Source of the DNA: Knoellia koreensis | GTDB lineage: Bacteria; Actinomycetota; Actinomycetes; Actinomycetales; Dermatophilaceae | DNA length: 64,000 nucleotides | Assembly: GCF_013041615.1 (NCBI RefSeq) | Contig: NZ_JABEPQ010000001.1 | Span: 860,976-924,975, forward strand | Direction of reading: 5' to 3' | Part shown: piece after piece, positions 41,947 to 51,334 of the stretch | How the letters are laid out: each line of letters starts with the position of its first letter | Position numbering within the stretch: position 1 is the first letter of the stretch | Program-made: the position numbers and the translations under genes | Notes under the pieces: model-generated | The model's input: only the letters and a program-made list of their open reading frames with translations | Database searches by the model: none | Told to the model about the DNA's origin: nothing

Positions 41947-43695
41947 ATGAGCAGCACTCCATACGACGCCGACGGCCTGCGCCGCGGCGACAAGGCGCCC
42001 GAGACGCCGTACAGCCCCGGCATGAAGAAGATCGGCGGCGTCGCCGGGTGGCTCGACGACCGCACGGGTGCGGCCAAGCCCATCGGCTACCTCATGAAGA
42101 AGGTCTTCCCAGACCACTGGTCCTTCATGCTCGGCGAAGTCGCCATGTACTCCATGATCATCTGCCTGCTGTCGGGCACCTTCCTCACCTTCTGGTTCGT
42201 GCCCAGCGCCGGCCAGGTGGTCTACGACGGCTCGTACGTCCCGCTCAAGGGCATCACGATGTCCGAGGCGTACCGCTCGACCCTGGACATCTCGTTCGAC
42301 ATCCGCGGTGGGCTGCTCATCCGGCAGATCCACCACTGGGCGGCGCTGCTGTTCATCGTGGCCCTGTCGGTGCACATGCTGCGCGTGTTCTTCACCGGGG
42401 CGTTCCGCAAGCCGCGTGAGCTCAACTGGGTGATCGGCTGCATCCTGTCGATGCTGGCCCTCGTCGAGGGCTTCGCCGGCTACTCCCTCCCGGACGACCT
42501 GCTGTCCGGCACCGGCCTGCGCGCCGCCGAGGGCTTCATGCGCTCGGTGCCCGTGCTCGGCTCCTACATCTCCTACTTCGTCTTCAACGGCCCGTTCCCG
42601 GGTGAGTCGATCATCCCGCGTCTGTACTCCGTGCACGTGCTGCTGCTGCCGGCGATCCTCGTGGGCCTGTTCACCGTGCACATCGGCCTCGTCTTCGTGC
42701 ACAAGCACACCCAGTACCCCGGGCCGGGACGCACCAACAACAACGTGGTCGGCTTCCCCGTCATGCCGGTGTATGCCGCGAAGGCCGGTGGCTTCTTCTT
42801 CATCGTCTTCGGTGTCGTCGCCCTCATCTCGGGCCTGGTCACGATCAACCCGATCTGGGCGTACGGGCCCTACGACCCCTCGCCGGTGACAGCCGGTTCG
42901 CAACCGGACTGGTACATGGGCTTCGCCGACGGGGCGCTGCGCCTCCTGCCGGGCTGGCTGGAGTTCGAGGCCTTCGGGTTCACGTTCTCCTTCAACGTCA
43001 TGATCGGCGCGATCCTGCTGATCCCGGTGATGTACACCCTCATGGCGCTGTACCCGTTCCTCGAGGCGTGGGTCACCGGTGACAAGCGCGAGCACCACTT
43101 GCTCGACCGCCCGCGCAACCGCCCGACCCGCACCGCCCTGGGTGTTGCCGCCCTGACGATGTACGGCGTCCTCATGTTCGCCGCCGGCAACGACCTCATG
43201 GCGATCAAGCTGCACCTGTCGATCAACGACATCACCCACATCCTGCGGGCCGCGTTCTTCATCGCCCCCGTCATCGCGTTCTGGGTGACCAAGCGGATCT
43301 GCCTGTCGTTGCAGCGCAAGGACCGCGACCTGGTGCTCCACGGCCGCGAGACCGGGCGCATCATCCGCACGGCCGACGGCAAGTTCTTCGAGCAGCACGA
43401 GCCGCTGGACCCCTACGCCCGCTGGAACCTCGTCGACTACGACACCGACCAGCCGCTGCAGCTCGAGGCCCCGGCCGACGAGAACGGCGTCGCCTCCCCC
43501 ACGGCCCGCAAGGACCGCGTGCGGGCGGCCCTGTCGCGGTTCTACTTCGACGACAGCGTCCCGGCCGTCACGCCGGCCGAGCTGGCTGCGGCCCACCACG
43601 ACGGCCACGGCCACGAGGCCATCGAGGGCGCACCTGCGGACGAGGATCGTCCGGCACTGGAGTCCAGCCGTCGCGAGGCTCCCCCGCGTCCCTGA
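41947..43695 (+). CDS. qcrB: Menaquinol-cytochrome c reductase, cytochrome b subunit
   Basis: This 582-residue protein has the core cytochrome b helices with haem-ligating His (HHWAALLFIVALSVHMLRVF; SVHVLLLPAILVGLFTVHIG). The Qo-site motif, PEWY in many homologues, here reads QPDWYMGFADGALRL. The C-terminus has an extension of about 120 residues with His/Glu-rich segments. It is the site of menaquinol oxidation and the target of anti-tubercular drugs in mycobacteria. It ends just before a strong hairpin. Confidence 0.95.
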   Translation: MSSTPYDADGLRRGDKAPETPYSPGMKKIGGVAGWLDDRTGAAKPIGYLMKKVFPDHWSFMLGEVAMYSMIICLLSGTFLTFWFVPSAGQVVYDGSYVPLKGITMSEAYRSTLDISFDIRGGLLIRQIHHWAALLFIVALSVHMLRVFFTGAFRKPRELNWVIGCILSMLALVEGFAGYSLPDDLLSGTGLRAAEGFMRSVPVLGSYISYFVFNGPFPGESIIPRLYSVHVLLLPAILVGLFTVHIGLVFVHKHTQYPGPGRTNNNVVGFPVMPVYAAKAGGFFFIVFGVVALISGLVTINPIWAYGPYDPSPVTAGSQPDWYMGFADGALRLLPGWLEFEAFGFTFSFNVMIGAILLIPVMYTLMALYPFLEAWVTGDKREHHLLDRPRNRPTRTALGVAALTMYGVLMFAAGNDLMAIKLHLSINDITHILRAAFFIAPVIAFWVTKRICLSLQRKDRDLVLHGRETGRIIRTADGKFFEQHEPLDPYARWNLVDYDTDQPLQLEAPADENGVASPTARKDRVRAALSRFYFDDSVPAVTPAELAAAHHDGHGHEAIEGAPADEDRPALESSRREAPPRP

Positions 43696-43704
43696 CGCTG
43701 CACT

Positions 43705-43751
43705 GAGGCGAGGGTATGCCGCGTGGTCACCACGCGGCATACCCTCGCCTC
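43705..43751 (+). terminator. Perfect 23-bp palindromic hairpin ending the ctaE-qcrCAB operon
   Basis: Bases 43705-43727 are the exact reverse complement of 43729-43751 with a single central base. After a 2-base bulge, CACTG (43701-43705) and CAGTG (43754-43758) can extend the stem. Each arm contains the dispersed GTATGCCG word, one per strand. It begins 10 bases after the qcrB stop and has no U tract; its size suggests a strong terminator or protein-binding site. Confidence 0.8.
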
Positions 43752-43784
43752 GTCAGTGGGGGCGGTGATGGCAGGCTGTCCCCT

Positions 43785-44138
43785 GTGGTCGAGCTGAGCC
43801 GTCGCGAGTTCGAGGACGCCGTGGAGGCGGCGCTCGACGAGGTGCCGCCGGAGCTGCTGCGGCTCATGGACAACGTCGTGATCTTCATCGAGGACGAGCC
43901 ACCACCGCAGGACCCGGACCTGCTGGGCGTCTACGAAGGTGTCCCGCTCACCGAACGCGGTGACTCGTGGGCGGCCGGTGCCCTCCCCGACCGGATCACG
44001 ATCTTCCGCGGTCCGCTGTCGCGGATGTGCGCCGACCGGGACGAGCTGCTCGATGAGATCGCGGTCACCGTCGTGCACGAGATCGCCCACCACTTCGGCA
44101 TCGACGACGCCCGGCTGCACGCGCTCGGCTGGGCCTGA
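43785..44138 (+). CDS. Small zincin-like metallopeptidase family protein
   Basis: This 117-residue protein has VVHEIAHHFGIDDARLHALG, the HExxHxxGxxD zinc motif, close to its C-terminus. It matches the short 'metallopeptidase family' (DUF1025/zincin_1) proteins. PLTERGDSWAAGALPDRITIF precedes it, also typical. No signal peptide is present. GTG 43785 is chosen because the conserved part begins there; the longer frame would begin inside the hairpin. Confidence 0.85.
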   Translation: MVELSRREFEDAVEAALDEVPPELLRLMDNVVIFIEDEPPPQDPDLLGVYEGVPLTERGDSWAAGALPDRITIFRGPLSRMCADRDELLDEIAVTVVHEIAHHFGIDDARLHALGWA

Positions 44139-44152
44139 TAGTCCCCGGACGC

Positions 44153-45127
44153 TCAGCCGGCGACCGGCAGCCCGAAGGCCTTCGCCATGGACGGGGCGCC
44201 CGCGGCACGCCCGAGGGGGGCTGTCGCCGTGACCTCGGCGTAGAGGCGGGCCAGGGAGTAGTGGTCCAGCCGCGACGTGACGACCTTGGCGCGCAGCGAT
44301 GGGTGGGCGACGACGGTCAGCACGTGGTTGCCCGAGTGCTTGTCGTCCTCGTCGGCCGTCAGCACCACGGCCAGCCGCCCGGAGCGCCAGTCCGGGCCGG
44401 CCACGATTCGTCCCATCCACGTCCGGAACCATCGGTCCGCAGTCGCCAACGAGCAGTCGTGGGCGTCGTTGCACGCGTCCGGCACCAGCATCCCGGCATT
44501 CGGCAGCTTGCCGGCCCTGATGGCACCGGGCAGGGCCGAGATCGGCAGGTCTTGCCGGCCACAGTCCGCACGCTCGGTGACGAAGTACGCCCACGGGTTG
44601 TGCCGGACGGCATACCGGCCGGCGTTGTCGCTCGCGCACGGGGAGGGCATGGCGTCGGCGTAGACCCCGGCGGTGCGACCGGCCGCCAGGGCTGCGCCGA
44701 AGACCGTCGGCGCGCTCAGCCGGTGCTTGGCCGGTGGGTCGTCGTTGGTGACGCCCTGGGTGTCGCCGGAGACCATGGCGAGGTAGTTCGGCAGCGACGG
44801 GTGGGTGATCGCCCGGTAGTCGGTGGCGTAGCCGTACCGCGTGGCCAGGGCGTAGGTGTACGGCATCTGGTCACGCATCTGGGCCAGCGAGTGGTTCTCG
44901 ACGACCACGACCATCACCTTGGTCACCCGCGCCGTCCTGGGCGCGGTCGTACCGGCAGCTGAAGGAGCCGACGTGGCCGATGTGGCCGACGTCGACGTGG
45001 TCGAAGTGCTCGACGGGGTGCCGGTCGGCGCTGCCGTGGGTGCCCCGCCGGAGCACCCGGCCAGGACCGCACCGGCCAGGACGATCCCTAGCACGGTGCG
45101 CCCGGCCCGGGAGCCCCGCTCAGGCAA
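44153..45127 (-). CDS. Lipoprotein phosphoesterase / acid-phosphatase-like
   Basis: This protein of about 324 residues has a lipoprotein signal peptide (TVLGIVLAGAVLAGC) and a Ser/Thr-rich linker. The catalytic domain resembles the phosphoesterase/acid phosphatase family related to phospholipase C: KVMVVVVENHSLAQMRD (metal Glu-Asn), THPSLPNYLAMVSG, and VLTADEDDKHSGNHVL. It is expected on the outer face of the membrane; the substrate is unknown. TTG 45127 gives a signal peptide with basic residues and overlaps the Ldt stop by 8 bases; GTG 45094 is the alternative. Confidence 0.78.
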   Translation of the reverse strand: MPERGSRAGRTVLGIVLAGAVLAGCSGGAPTAAPTGTPSSTSTTSTSATSATSAPSAAGTTAPRTARVTKVMVVVVENHSLAQMRDQMPYTYALATRYGYATDYRAITHPSLPNYLAMVSGDTQGVTNDDPPAKHRLSAPTVFGAALAAGRTAGVYADAMPSPCASDNAGRYAVRHNPWAYFVTERADCGRQDLPISALPGAIRAGKLPNAGMLVPDACNDAHDCSLATADRWFRTWMGRIVAGPDWRSGRLAVVLTADEDDKHSGNHVLTVVAHPSLRAKVVTSRLDHYSLARLYAEVTATAPLGRAAGAPSMAKAFGLPVAG

Positions 45128-46352
45128 GGGCGCTCTGCTTGACCCAGTTCGCGTAGGAGTACTGCCAGACGCCGATGCCCTCGGAGGGCTGGAAGACGCG
45201 GCTCGAACCGGTGAACTTGACGACGTCACCGGCCTTGGAGTTGGCGTACATCCACGCGGCGTTCTCCGGCGCCATGTTCACGCAGCCGTGGCTGACGTTG
45301 GAGCTGCCCTGCGACCCGACCGACCAGGGCGCGGAGTGGAGGTACTCGCCCGTCCACGTCACGCGCATCGCCGACTGCGTCTTGATCTTGTAGTAGCCGG
45401 GCTCGCCCTTCTTGATCCCGATGGTGCTCGAGTCCATGATCACCGTGCCCTCCTTGCGGATGATGACCTTGGTGCCCGAACGGGTCTCGGTCTCCGGGCC
45501 GGGGCGGCCGGCGCTGATCGGGATGGTGCGCAGGACCTGGCCGCCGCGGGTGACGGTCATGACGTGGTTCTTGATGTCGACGGTGGAGATCATCGAGGAG
45601 CCGACCGTGAACGACGCGCTGTCGTCGTTGGCGATCCACTTGCCGTCGCCGGTCTGCACACCGGTGAGGGGCGCGTTGACGGTGACCTTGGTGCCGGGCT
45701 GCCAGTAGTCCTTGGGCCGCCACATCAGCTGGCGGTTGTCCAGCCAGCCCCAGTGACCCTCGGTCTTGGGCGAGGTGGTGACGGTGACGAGCTTCTCGAC
45801 CTGGGCCCGCAGCTCGGGGGTGGTGACGGCCGAGTCGAACTGGATGCTGGCCGGCATACCGACGCCCACCGTCTGGCCGGCGTAGAGGATGCCGTAGGTG
45901 GCGGTGACCGCGGGCTTGAGCGTGGTGAAGCGGGAGGTGGTGGTTGCCGGAGTGCCGTCGGAGCCGGCCGCCGTCACCGAGACGGTGTATGCCGTGCTGG
46001 GCGCGAGCCGCGCCTTGCTGGTCCACGTGCCGTTGGCCAGCTTGCCCTCGACGGCCTTGCCCTGGGCGTCCTTGACAGAGACCTCGGACAGCGAGCCAGA
46101 GCTCACCTTGACCACGACGGGAGCCGTCGGCTTGACGCCCGTGGCGCCGTCGGCCGGGGTCACGTCGACGACGGCCGGAGTGGGCGTGGGCGTGCTCTTG
46201 GACGTGCTGGAGGCGCCGGACGAGGGCGTGCCTGCGACGTTGTCGGTCGCCGGGCTGCTCGGTCCCCCGGAGCACCCGGTCATCACCAGTGCTGCCGCCA
46301 CTGCTGTGACGGCCACGGTCACCATGCGTGACCGCCGTGTCGTACCCACCAC
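45120..46352 (-). CDS. L,D-transpeptidase lipoprotein with Ig-like domains
   Basis: This protein of about 410 residues has a lipobox (LVMTGC) and a Thr/Pro-rich linker. One to two Ig-like domains follow (VDVTPADGATGVKPTAPVVV onwards), then a YkuD catalytic domain with HSAPWSV and SNVSHGCVNMAPENAAWMY. The SHGC cysteine forms the acyl-enzyme. It makes 3-3 peptidoglycan crosslinks like mycobacterial LdtMt2. GTG 46352 follows GAGGAG by 7 bases, which favours it over TTG 46367. Confidence 0.9.
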   Translation of the reverse strand: MVGTTRRSRMVTVAVTAVAAALVMTGCSGGPSSPATDNVAGTPSSGASSTSKSTPTPTPAVVDVTPADGATGVKPTAPVVVKVSSGSLSEVSVKDAQGKAVEGKLANGTWTSKARLAPSTAYTVSVTAAGSDGTPATTTSRFTTLKPAVTATYGILYAGQTVGVGMPASIQFDSAVTTPELRAQVEKLVTVTTSPKTEGHWGWLDNRQLMWRPKDYWQPGTKVTVNAPLTGVQTGDGKWIANDDSASFTVGSSMISTVDIKNHVMTVTRGGQVLRTIPISAGRPGPETETRSGTKVIIRKEGTVIMDSSTIGIKKGEPGYYKIKTQSAMRVTWTGEYLHSAPWSVGSQGSSNVSHGCVNMAPENAAWMYANSKAGDVVKFTGSSRVFQPSEGIGVWQYSYANWVKQSALA

Positions 46353-46525
46353 GTCCGTGCTCCTCAAGGTCCGCCCGTCGGCGTACCGTTCGCTGTCCCC
46401 TGGCTCTGCTGGACCACCCGGTGTGGGCGGTGCCGTTCACCCGGACAGACGCCGGGCGGCCCCAATTGGTTGGCTATGCAACTTTTCGGCCGGACGGCAC
46501 CCATGCCGCGGTGGCCCCATGAAAG

Positions 46526-46544
46526 GGTCCGCCCGAGGCGGACC
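46526..46544 (-). terminator. 8-bp hairpin with short T run, minus strand
   Basis: GGTCCGCC (46526-46533) and GGCGGACC (46537-46544) pair around 3 bases. On the minus strand the hairpin is followed by CTTT, an intrinsic-like terminator downstream of ctaF. Confidence 0.65.
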
Positions 46545-46578
46545 ACCTTGGTCATGCTACCTGCTTCCCGGGCATGCT

Positions 46579-46613
46579 CCCGCCCGGTGACCGTCAGGCG
46601 GTCACCGGGCGGG
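46579..46613 (-). terminator. Perfect 15-bp hairpin directly after ctaF
   Basis: CCCGCCCGGTGACCG (46579-46593) and CGGTCACCGGGCGGG (46599-46613) pair perfectly with a 5-base loop. It begins 15 bases after the ctaF stop, so the ctaC-ctaD-ctaF transcript ends at two tandem hairpins. Confidence 0.8.
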
Positions 46614-46627
46614 GCCATGAGGCCAGG

Positions 46628-47029
46628 TCAGACGGCGTGCGAGCCCTTGAAGTACTCGAAGGTCCACCCGACGAGGGCGACGACGCCGATGGCGGCGCCG
46701 ATGATGAACAGCCACCAGCCCACGGCCACGCCGAGGAAGCAGATCGCCGACGCACCGGCGAGCGGGAGCGGCCACCAGGAGTGCGGGCTGAAGAAGCCGT
46801 ACTCGCCCTCCTGCTCGTCGATCTCACCGGCGGGGTTGTCCTCCGGGCGCTCGGGCAGCCGGCGACCGGTGGCCCACAGGTAGAAGGCGATCATGCCGCC
46901 GAGACCGGCGGACAGGAACAACCCGGCCGGGCCGACCGGCTCCTTCCAGTCGGTGAAGATGCCGTAGATGACACCCACCGGGGCGAAGAAGGCAGCCAGC
47001 AGGATGAAGAGCTTGTACTCGATCTTCAT
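46628..47029 (-). CDS. ctaF: Cytochrome c oxidase subunit IV
   Basis: This 133-residue protein has four membrane helices (YKLFILLAAFFAPVGVIYGI; GPAGLFLSAGLGGMIAFYLW; two near the C-terminus) and the GEYGFFSPHSWWPL loop that marks actinobacterial CtaF. It is the small fourth subunit of the aa3 oxidase. It starts 2 bases after ctaD ends. Confidence 0.92.
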   Translation of the reverse strand: MKIEYKLFILLAAFFAPVGVIYGIFTDWKEPVGPAGLFLSAGLGGMIAFYLWATGRRLPERPEDNPAGEIDEQEGEYGFFSPHSWWPLPLAGASAICFLGVAVGWWLFIIGAAIGVVALVGWTFEYFKGSHAV

Positions 47030-47031
47030 CG

Positions 47032-48888
47032 TCAGTCGCGCTCCTCGTGGTACCTGGGCTTGATGTCGTGGTCGAGCTCGCCGGTGCGGTGCTCACCATC
47101 CTGGGGCGGCGGGCCCGCCTGCGTCGCGGCTGTGGCTCCCTTGGCGGCATACCCCTCGCCCACCTGGGCGGGGCCGATGACCCGGATCAGGGTGCCGGGG
47201 TCGGGCTGCAGGCCGCTGGCCGGTGCCGCCTCGGGGTGGTGCAGGTCGAACGCGGGGCGCTCGGAGCGGATCCGCGGGATGACGTCGAAGTTGTGCCGCG
47301 GCGGCGGGCAGGACGTCGCCCACTCCAGGGAGGCGCCGTAGCCCCACGGGTCGTCGGTCTCGACGAGGGGTGCGGTGCGCCACGTCTTCCACACGTTGTA
47401 GAGGAACGGCAGGGTCGACGCGGCGAGCAGGAACGCACCGATGGTCGACACGCGGTTCTCCCACGTGAAGCCGTCCTCGGGCAGGTAGTCCGCGTACCGA
47501 CGCGGCATACCGTCCACGCCCAGCACGTGCTGGATGAGGAAGGTCGTGTGGAACCCGATGAACAGCATCCAGAAGTGGATCTTGCCGAGGGTCTCGTCGA
47601 GCATCCGCCCGGTGAACTTGGGCCACCAGAAGTAGAAGCCGGCGAACATCGCGAACACGACGGTGCCGAACACCACGTAGTGGAAGTGGGCCACCACGAA
47701 GTAGCTGTCGGACAGGTGGAAGTCGAGCGCCGGGCTGGACAGGATGATGCCGGTCAGGCCACCGAAGAGGAAGGTGACGAGGAAGCCGATCGACCACAGC
47801 ATCGGTGTCTCGAACGACAGCTTGCCGCCCCACATCGTGCCGATCCAGTTGAAGAACTTCACTCCGGTCGGCACCGCGATCAGCATCGTCATGACCGAGA
47901 AGAACGGCAGCAGCACCTGGCCGGTGGCGTACATGTGGTGCGCCCACACGGTGACCGACAGGGCGGCGATGCCGATCGTCGCGAAGACCAGCGTCTTGTA
48001 GCCGAAGATCGGCTTGCGCGAGAAGACCGGCAGGATCTCGCTGATGATGCCGAAGAACGGCAACGCGATGATGTAGACCTCGGGGTGGCCGAAGAACCAG
48101 AACAGGTGCTGCCACAGCATCGGCCCGCCGTTGTCGGGGTCGAAGACGTGGGCACCGAACTTGCGGTCGGCACCGAGGGCGAGCAGCGCGGACGCAAGCA
48201 CCGGGAACGCCATCAGCACGAGCAGCGACGTGATGAGGATGGTCCAGGTGAAGATCGGCATCCGGAACATCGTCATGCCGGGTGCGCGCATGCAGATGAT
48301 GGTGGTGATGAAGTTGACCGCACCGAGGATGGTTCCGAAACCACCGAGCGCAAGGCCGAAGACCCACAGGTCACCGCCGAGGCCGGGGCTGTTCGAGGCG
48401 TCCGACAGGGGCGCGTAGGCGAACCACCCGAATGACGCGGCACCGCTCGGTGTGAGGAAGCCGGCCGAGGCGATGAGGCCACCGAAGAGGTAGAGCCAGT
48501 AGGCGAACATGTTGAGCCGCGGGAACGCCACGTCGGGCGCACCGATCTGCAGCGGCATCAACGCGTTCGCGAAGCCCGCGAACAGCGGGGTGGCGAACAG
48601 CAGCAGCATGATCGTGCCGTGCATGGTGAACAGCTGGTTGAACTGCTCAGGGTTGTCGACGACCTGCAGGCCCGGGGTGAAGAGCTCGGCCCGGATCAGG
48701 AGCGCGAGCACACCACCGAAGATGAAGAACGCGAACGAGGTGATGAAGTAGAGGTTGCCGATGACCTTGTGGTCGGTCGTGGTCATCCACTTGACCACGG
48801 TGCGGCCCTTGCTCATCTTCCGCGTTGCGGTCGCCTCGGTCGATCGCAGGGTGGTCCCTGCAGCCGTGGTGTCCGTTGCCGCTGCCAT
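47032..48888 (-). CDS. ctaD: Cytochrome c oxidase subunit I
   Basis: This 618-residue protein has twelve helices carrying haem a, haem a3 and CuB. Visible sites include [14 protein letters not shown] (haem a His), [16 protein letters not shown] (the CuB His and Tyr) and [12 protein letters not shown]-like [12 protein letters not shown] (haem a3/a ligands). It reduces O2 and pumps protons. ATG 48888 overlaps the ctaC stop by one base. The frame continues open to 49080 but that is ctaC antiphase sequence. Confidence 0.95.
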   Translation of the reverse strand: MAAATDTTAAGTTLRSTEATATRKMSKGRTVVKWMTTTDHKVIGNLYFITSFAFFIFGGVLALLIRAELFTPGLQVVDNPEQFNQLFTMHGTIMLLLFATPLFAGFANALMPLQIGAPDVAFPRLNMFAYWLYLFGGLIASAGFLTPSGAASFGWFAYAPLSDASNSPGLGGDLWVFGLALGGFGTILGAVNFITTIICMRAPGMTMFRMPIFTWTILITSLLVLMAFPVLASALLALGADRKFGAHVFDPDNGGPMLWQHLFWFFGHPEVYIIALPFFGIISEILPVFSRKPIFGYKTLVFATIGIAALSVTVWAHHMYATGQVLLPFFSVMTMLIAVPTGVKFFNWIGTMWGGKLSFETPMLWSIGFLVTFLFGGLTGIILSSPALDFHLSDSYFVVAHFHYVVFGTVVFAMFAGFYFWWPKFTGRMLDETLGKIHFWMLFIGFHTTFLIQHVLGVDGMPRRYADYLPEDGFTWENRVSTIGAFLLAASTLPFLYNVWKTWRTAPLVETDDPWGYGASLEWATSCPPPRHNFDVIPRIRSERPAFDLHHPEAAPASGLQPDPGTLIRVIGPAQVGEGYAAKGATAATQAGPPPQDGEHRTGELDHDIKPRYHEERD

Positions 48889-49829
48889 CACTTGCTCCCT
48901 GCACTCGGGACGAGACCCTTGTCCTCGGGTACCAGTTTCTCCGGGTTGAGGCTGTTGTCGAGCTGACCGGTGTTGCCCTGCGCCTTGAGCTCGGCGATGT
49001 GGGCCTGGTAGTCGGCCTCGCTCACGACCTTGACGTTGAACAGCATCTGCGAGTGGTAGGCGCCACACAACTCGGCGCACTTGCCCTTGAACTCACCGGT
49101 CTCGGTCGGGACGACCTGGAACTTGTTGACCTTGCCGGGGATCATGTCGAGCTTCTGCAGGAACGCCGGCACCCAGAACGAGTGGATGACGTCGCGCGCG
49201 GTGAGCACGAACTCGACCCGCTTGTTCACGGGCAGGTACAGCGTGGGGAGGTCCTTCTCGACGCCGGGCTGGCCGGTCAGCTCGGCCTGCGTGCCGGACT
49301 CGTAGGTGTCCTCGTTGACGTAGTTGAAGTCCCAGGACCACTTCTTGCCGACGACGTTGACCACGACGTCGGGCTCCTTGGACGTGTTGAGCAGCGTCGC
49401 CTCGTCGCGGGCGGTGTAGTAGAAGAGCACGGCGACCATGAACACCGGGATGACGGTGTAGAGGATCTCCATCGGCACGTTGTAACGCAGCTGCACGGGC
49501 AGGGCCGTGTCGTCCTTCTTGCGCCGGTAGGCGACGACGCACCACAGGATGAGGCCCCAGACGATGATGCCGACGGCGAGGGCCGCGATCCAGGCACCGT
49601 TCCAGAGCCGGACGACGTGGGTGCCGTTCTCGGTGACGGGGGCCGGCAGGAAGCCGTCCTGGACGCGCCCGGCGCAACCGGACAGCGCCAGCGCGGCGAG
49701 GCCGAGACCAGCGGCCGTCAGGGACCTGCGAAGACCGGTCCGGCGCCGCGCTTGCTGCGGGCCGGGGACGTCATGCTGACGCAACGGTGCACCTTCTTCG
49801 GGACAGTCGTCGGGACAAGGGTGGGCCAT
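48888..49829 (-). CDS. ctaC: Cytochrome c oxidase subunit II
   Basis: This protein of about 313 residues has a lipoprotein-like signal ([12 protein letters not shown]), two membrane helices and a CuA domain. The copper site is in [16 protein letters not shown] (Cys, Glu, Cys, His, Met), with [12 protein letters not shown] upstream supplying the other His. It accepts electrons from QcrC. ATG 49829 lies 8 bases after TAGGGT. Confidence 0.93.
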   Translation of the reverse strand: MAHPCPDDCPEEGAPLRQHDVPGPQQARRRTGLRRSLTAAGLGLAALALSGCAGRVQDGFLPAPVTENGTHVVRLWNGAWIAALAVGIIVWGLILWCVVAYRRKKDDTALPVQLRYNVPMEILYTVIPVFMVAVLFYYTARDEATLLNTSKEPDVVVNVVGKKWSWDFNYVNEDTYESGTQAELTGQPGVEKDLPTLYLPVNKRVEFVLTARDVIHSFWVPAFLQKLDMIPGKVNKFQVVPTETGEFKGKCAELCGAYHSQMLFNVKVVSEADYQAHIAELKAQGNTGQLDNSLNPEKLVPEDKGLVPSAGSK

Positions 49830-49837
49830 CGCGCCAA

Positions 49838-49843
49838 ACCCTA
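49838..49843 (-). promoter_or_regulatory. -10 element of the ctaCDF operon (possibly leaderless)
   Basis: The minus strand has TAGGGT, 8 bases, then ATG 49829. It lies back to back with the desulfurase-like promoter 37 bases away. Confidence 0.4.
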
Positions 49844-49879
49844 CTCCAGCCGGAGCCGCACTTCCGGTCAGGGTGCGGC

Positions 49880-49885
49880 TACCGT
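49880..49885 (+). promoter_or_regulatory. -10 element of the cysteine-desulfurase-like gene (predicted leaderless)
   Basis: TACCGT, 6 bases, then GTG 49892. Confidence 0.45.
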
Positions 49886-49891
49886 CGAGGT

Positions 49892-51073
49892 GTGGCGAAT
49901 CCCCCTGCCCAGCGGGCACTTCTCGACGCTGCGCCGGGCCCGATGCACCCCCTGGCGAGGCAGACCCTGCAGGCGGCCCTCGGGACCGGCTGGGCCGACC
50001 CGCGCCGCCTCCACCGGGAGGGCCGGACCGCCCGTGGCCTGCTGGACCAGGCGCGCGCGGTCATCGCCGACGGCCTCGGCGTCAGCCCGGCCGAGGTGGG
50101 GTTCGCCCCGGACGGCCCCACGGCGGTCCGGTGGGGCATCGAGGGGCTGCGGTATGCCGGTCGGCGGCGTGGGGCGCGCACCGTCGCCTCCGCCGTCGAG
50201 CACTCCGCCGTCCTGCTGCCGGGCCGGCACGAGGCGGCGCAGACCGGCAACCCCGACGACTTCGCGACCGTGCCCGTGGACGCCACGGGGCGCGTGGACC
50301 TCGAGGCGTGGCGGCGCTCGGTCGCCGTCCCCGGCACCGTGGCGGTCGCGCTCCAGCACGCCAACGGCGAGGTGGGCACGGTGCAACCCCTCGAGGAGGC
50401 GCACGAGGCTGCCCGCGCCGCCGGCGTGCCCATGGCCGTCGACGCGCAGGCGAGCCTGGGTCGGGTCGCCGCTCCCGCGGCATACGACGTCCTCGCCGGC
50501 GACGCCCAGAGCTGGGGTGGTCCCGGCGGGCTCGGGGTCCTCGTGGTGCGCTCCGGGACCCGGTGGCTGCGCCCCGGGCCGGCCGACCCCGACCACGCGC
50601 TCCACGGGCCCGGCGGCCACCTGCCCTGGGTGCCGCTCGCGCTCGCCGCGGCCGAGGCCTGGCAGCAGACCGAGGCGTCGCGAGCCGAGGACGCCCGCGC
50701 GGCCTTCGCGCTCGTGGAGTCGATCCGTGCCGCGGCGGGGACCGTCGGCGACGTCGACGTGGTCGGTGACCCGGTCGAGCGACTCCCCCACGTCGTGACT
50801 TTCTCGGCGCTGTACGCAGACGGCGAGAGCCTCGTCGGTGAGTTCGACCGGCAGGGGTTCTCCATCGGGTCGGGGTCGGCCTGCACGGCCAGCACGCTCG
50901 AGCCCAGCCACGTCCTGGCCGCGATGGGCGCGCTCACCCACGGCAACGTGCGGGTCACCCTGCCGGTGGCGGCGGTGGCACCGGAGCGGGAGGCGTGGGT
51001 GCGCGACTTCGTCACGCAGCTCGCGCCGGCCGTCGAACGGGTGCGGGCGCAGATCGGGGCGCCGCGCCCGTGA
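49892..51073 (+). CDS. Cysteine-desulfurase-like, class V aminotransferase fold, PLP lysine absent
   Basis: This 393-residue protein follows the cysteine desulfurase layout: ASAVEHSAVLLPGR (PLP-stacking His), LQHANGEVGTVQPLEEA, PMAVDAQASLGR (cofactor Asp) and GFSIGSGSACTASTLEPSH (catalytic Cys). At the place of the PLP-binding 'GHK' the sequence reads LAGDAQSWGGPGGLGVL, with Gln-Ser instead of His-Lys, so no internal aldimine is possible there. The downstream TusA-like gene overlaps its stop, suggesting sulfur transfer as the pair's role. Whether the enzyme is inactive or works differently cannot be decided from sequence. Confidence 0.85.
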   Translation: MANPPAQRALLDAAPGPMHPLARQTLQAALGTGWADPRRLHREGRTARGLLDQARAVIADGLGVSPAEVGFAPDGPTAVRWGIEGLRYAGRRRGARTVASAVEHSAVLLPGRHEAAQTGNPDDFATVPVDATGRVDLEAWRRSVAVPGTVAVALQHANGEVGTVQPLEEAHEAARAAGVPMAVDAQASLGRVAAPAAYDVLAGDAQSWGGPGGLGVLVVRSGTRWLRPGPADPDHALHGPGGHLPWVPLALAAAEAWQQTEASRAEDARAAFALVESIRAAAGTVGDVDVVGDPVERLPHVVTFSALYADGESLVGEFDRQGFSIGSGSACTASTLEPSHVLAAMGALTHGNVRVTLPVAAVAPEREAWVRDFVTQLAPAVERVRAQIGAPRP

Positions 51074-51309
51074 TGGTCGAGGTGGTCGACGCCCGCGGTC
51101 TTCGGTGCCCGCTGCCCGTCATCCGGTTGGCGCGGGCGGCTTCCCTGCTGCCGCCCGGCTCGGTCGTCGAGGTCTGGGCCACCGACCCCGCCGCGGACGC
51201 CGACGTCCCGGCGTGGTGCCGGATGCGCGGCCAGGAGTTCCTCGGAGCCGAAGCCGACCCCGAGGGCGGCCACACGGCATACCGGGTCCGCACCGTCGAC
51301 GACACCTGA
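51073..51309 (+). CDS. TusA-family sulfurtransferase
   Basis: This 78-residue protein has the TusA motif ARGLRCPLPVIRLARA (CPxP) near residue 12, followed by the beta-alpha-beta-alpha-beta fold. The Cys carries persulfide in sulfur relay. It overlaps the desulfurase-like gene by one base and is likely its sulfur acceptor. Either ATG 51073 or GTG 51070 could initiate. Confidence 0.88.
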   Translation: MVEVVDARGLRCPLPVIRLARAASLLPPGSVVEVWATDPAADADVPAWCRMRGQEFLGAEADPEGGHTAYRVRTVDDT

Positions 51310-51334
51310 AGGGGACAGGTGCCGCCGACGGGGG

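Noticed and set aside
40738-43740. A minus-strand frame of 1,000 codons opposite qcrA and qcrB
   Set aside because: It is a composition artefact of high-GC third positions; its product is His/Arg/Gly/Val-rich with no domain, and the plus strand encodes well-known subunits.
43716-43784. Longer start for the small zincin gene inside the palindrome
   Set aside because: The ATG is part of the dispersed word within the hairpin; the conserved protein begins at GTG 43785.
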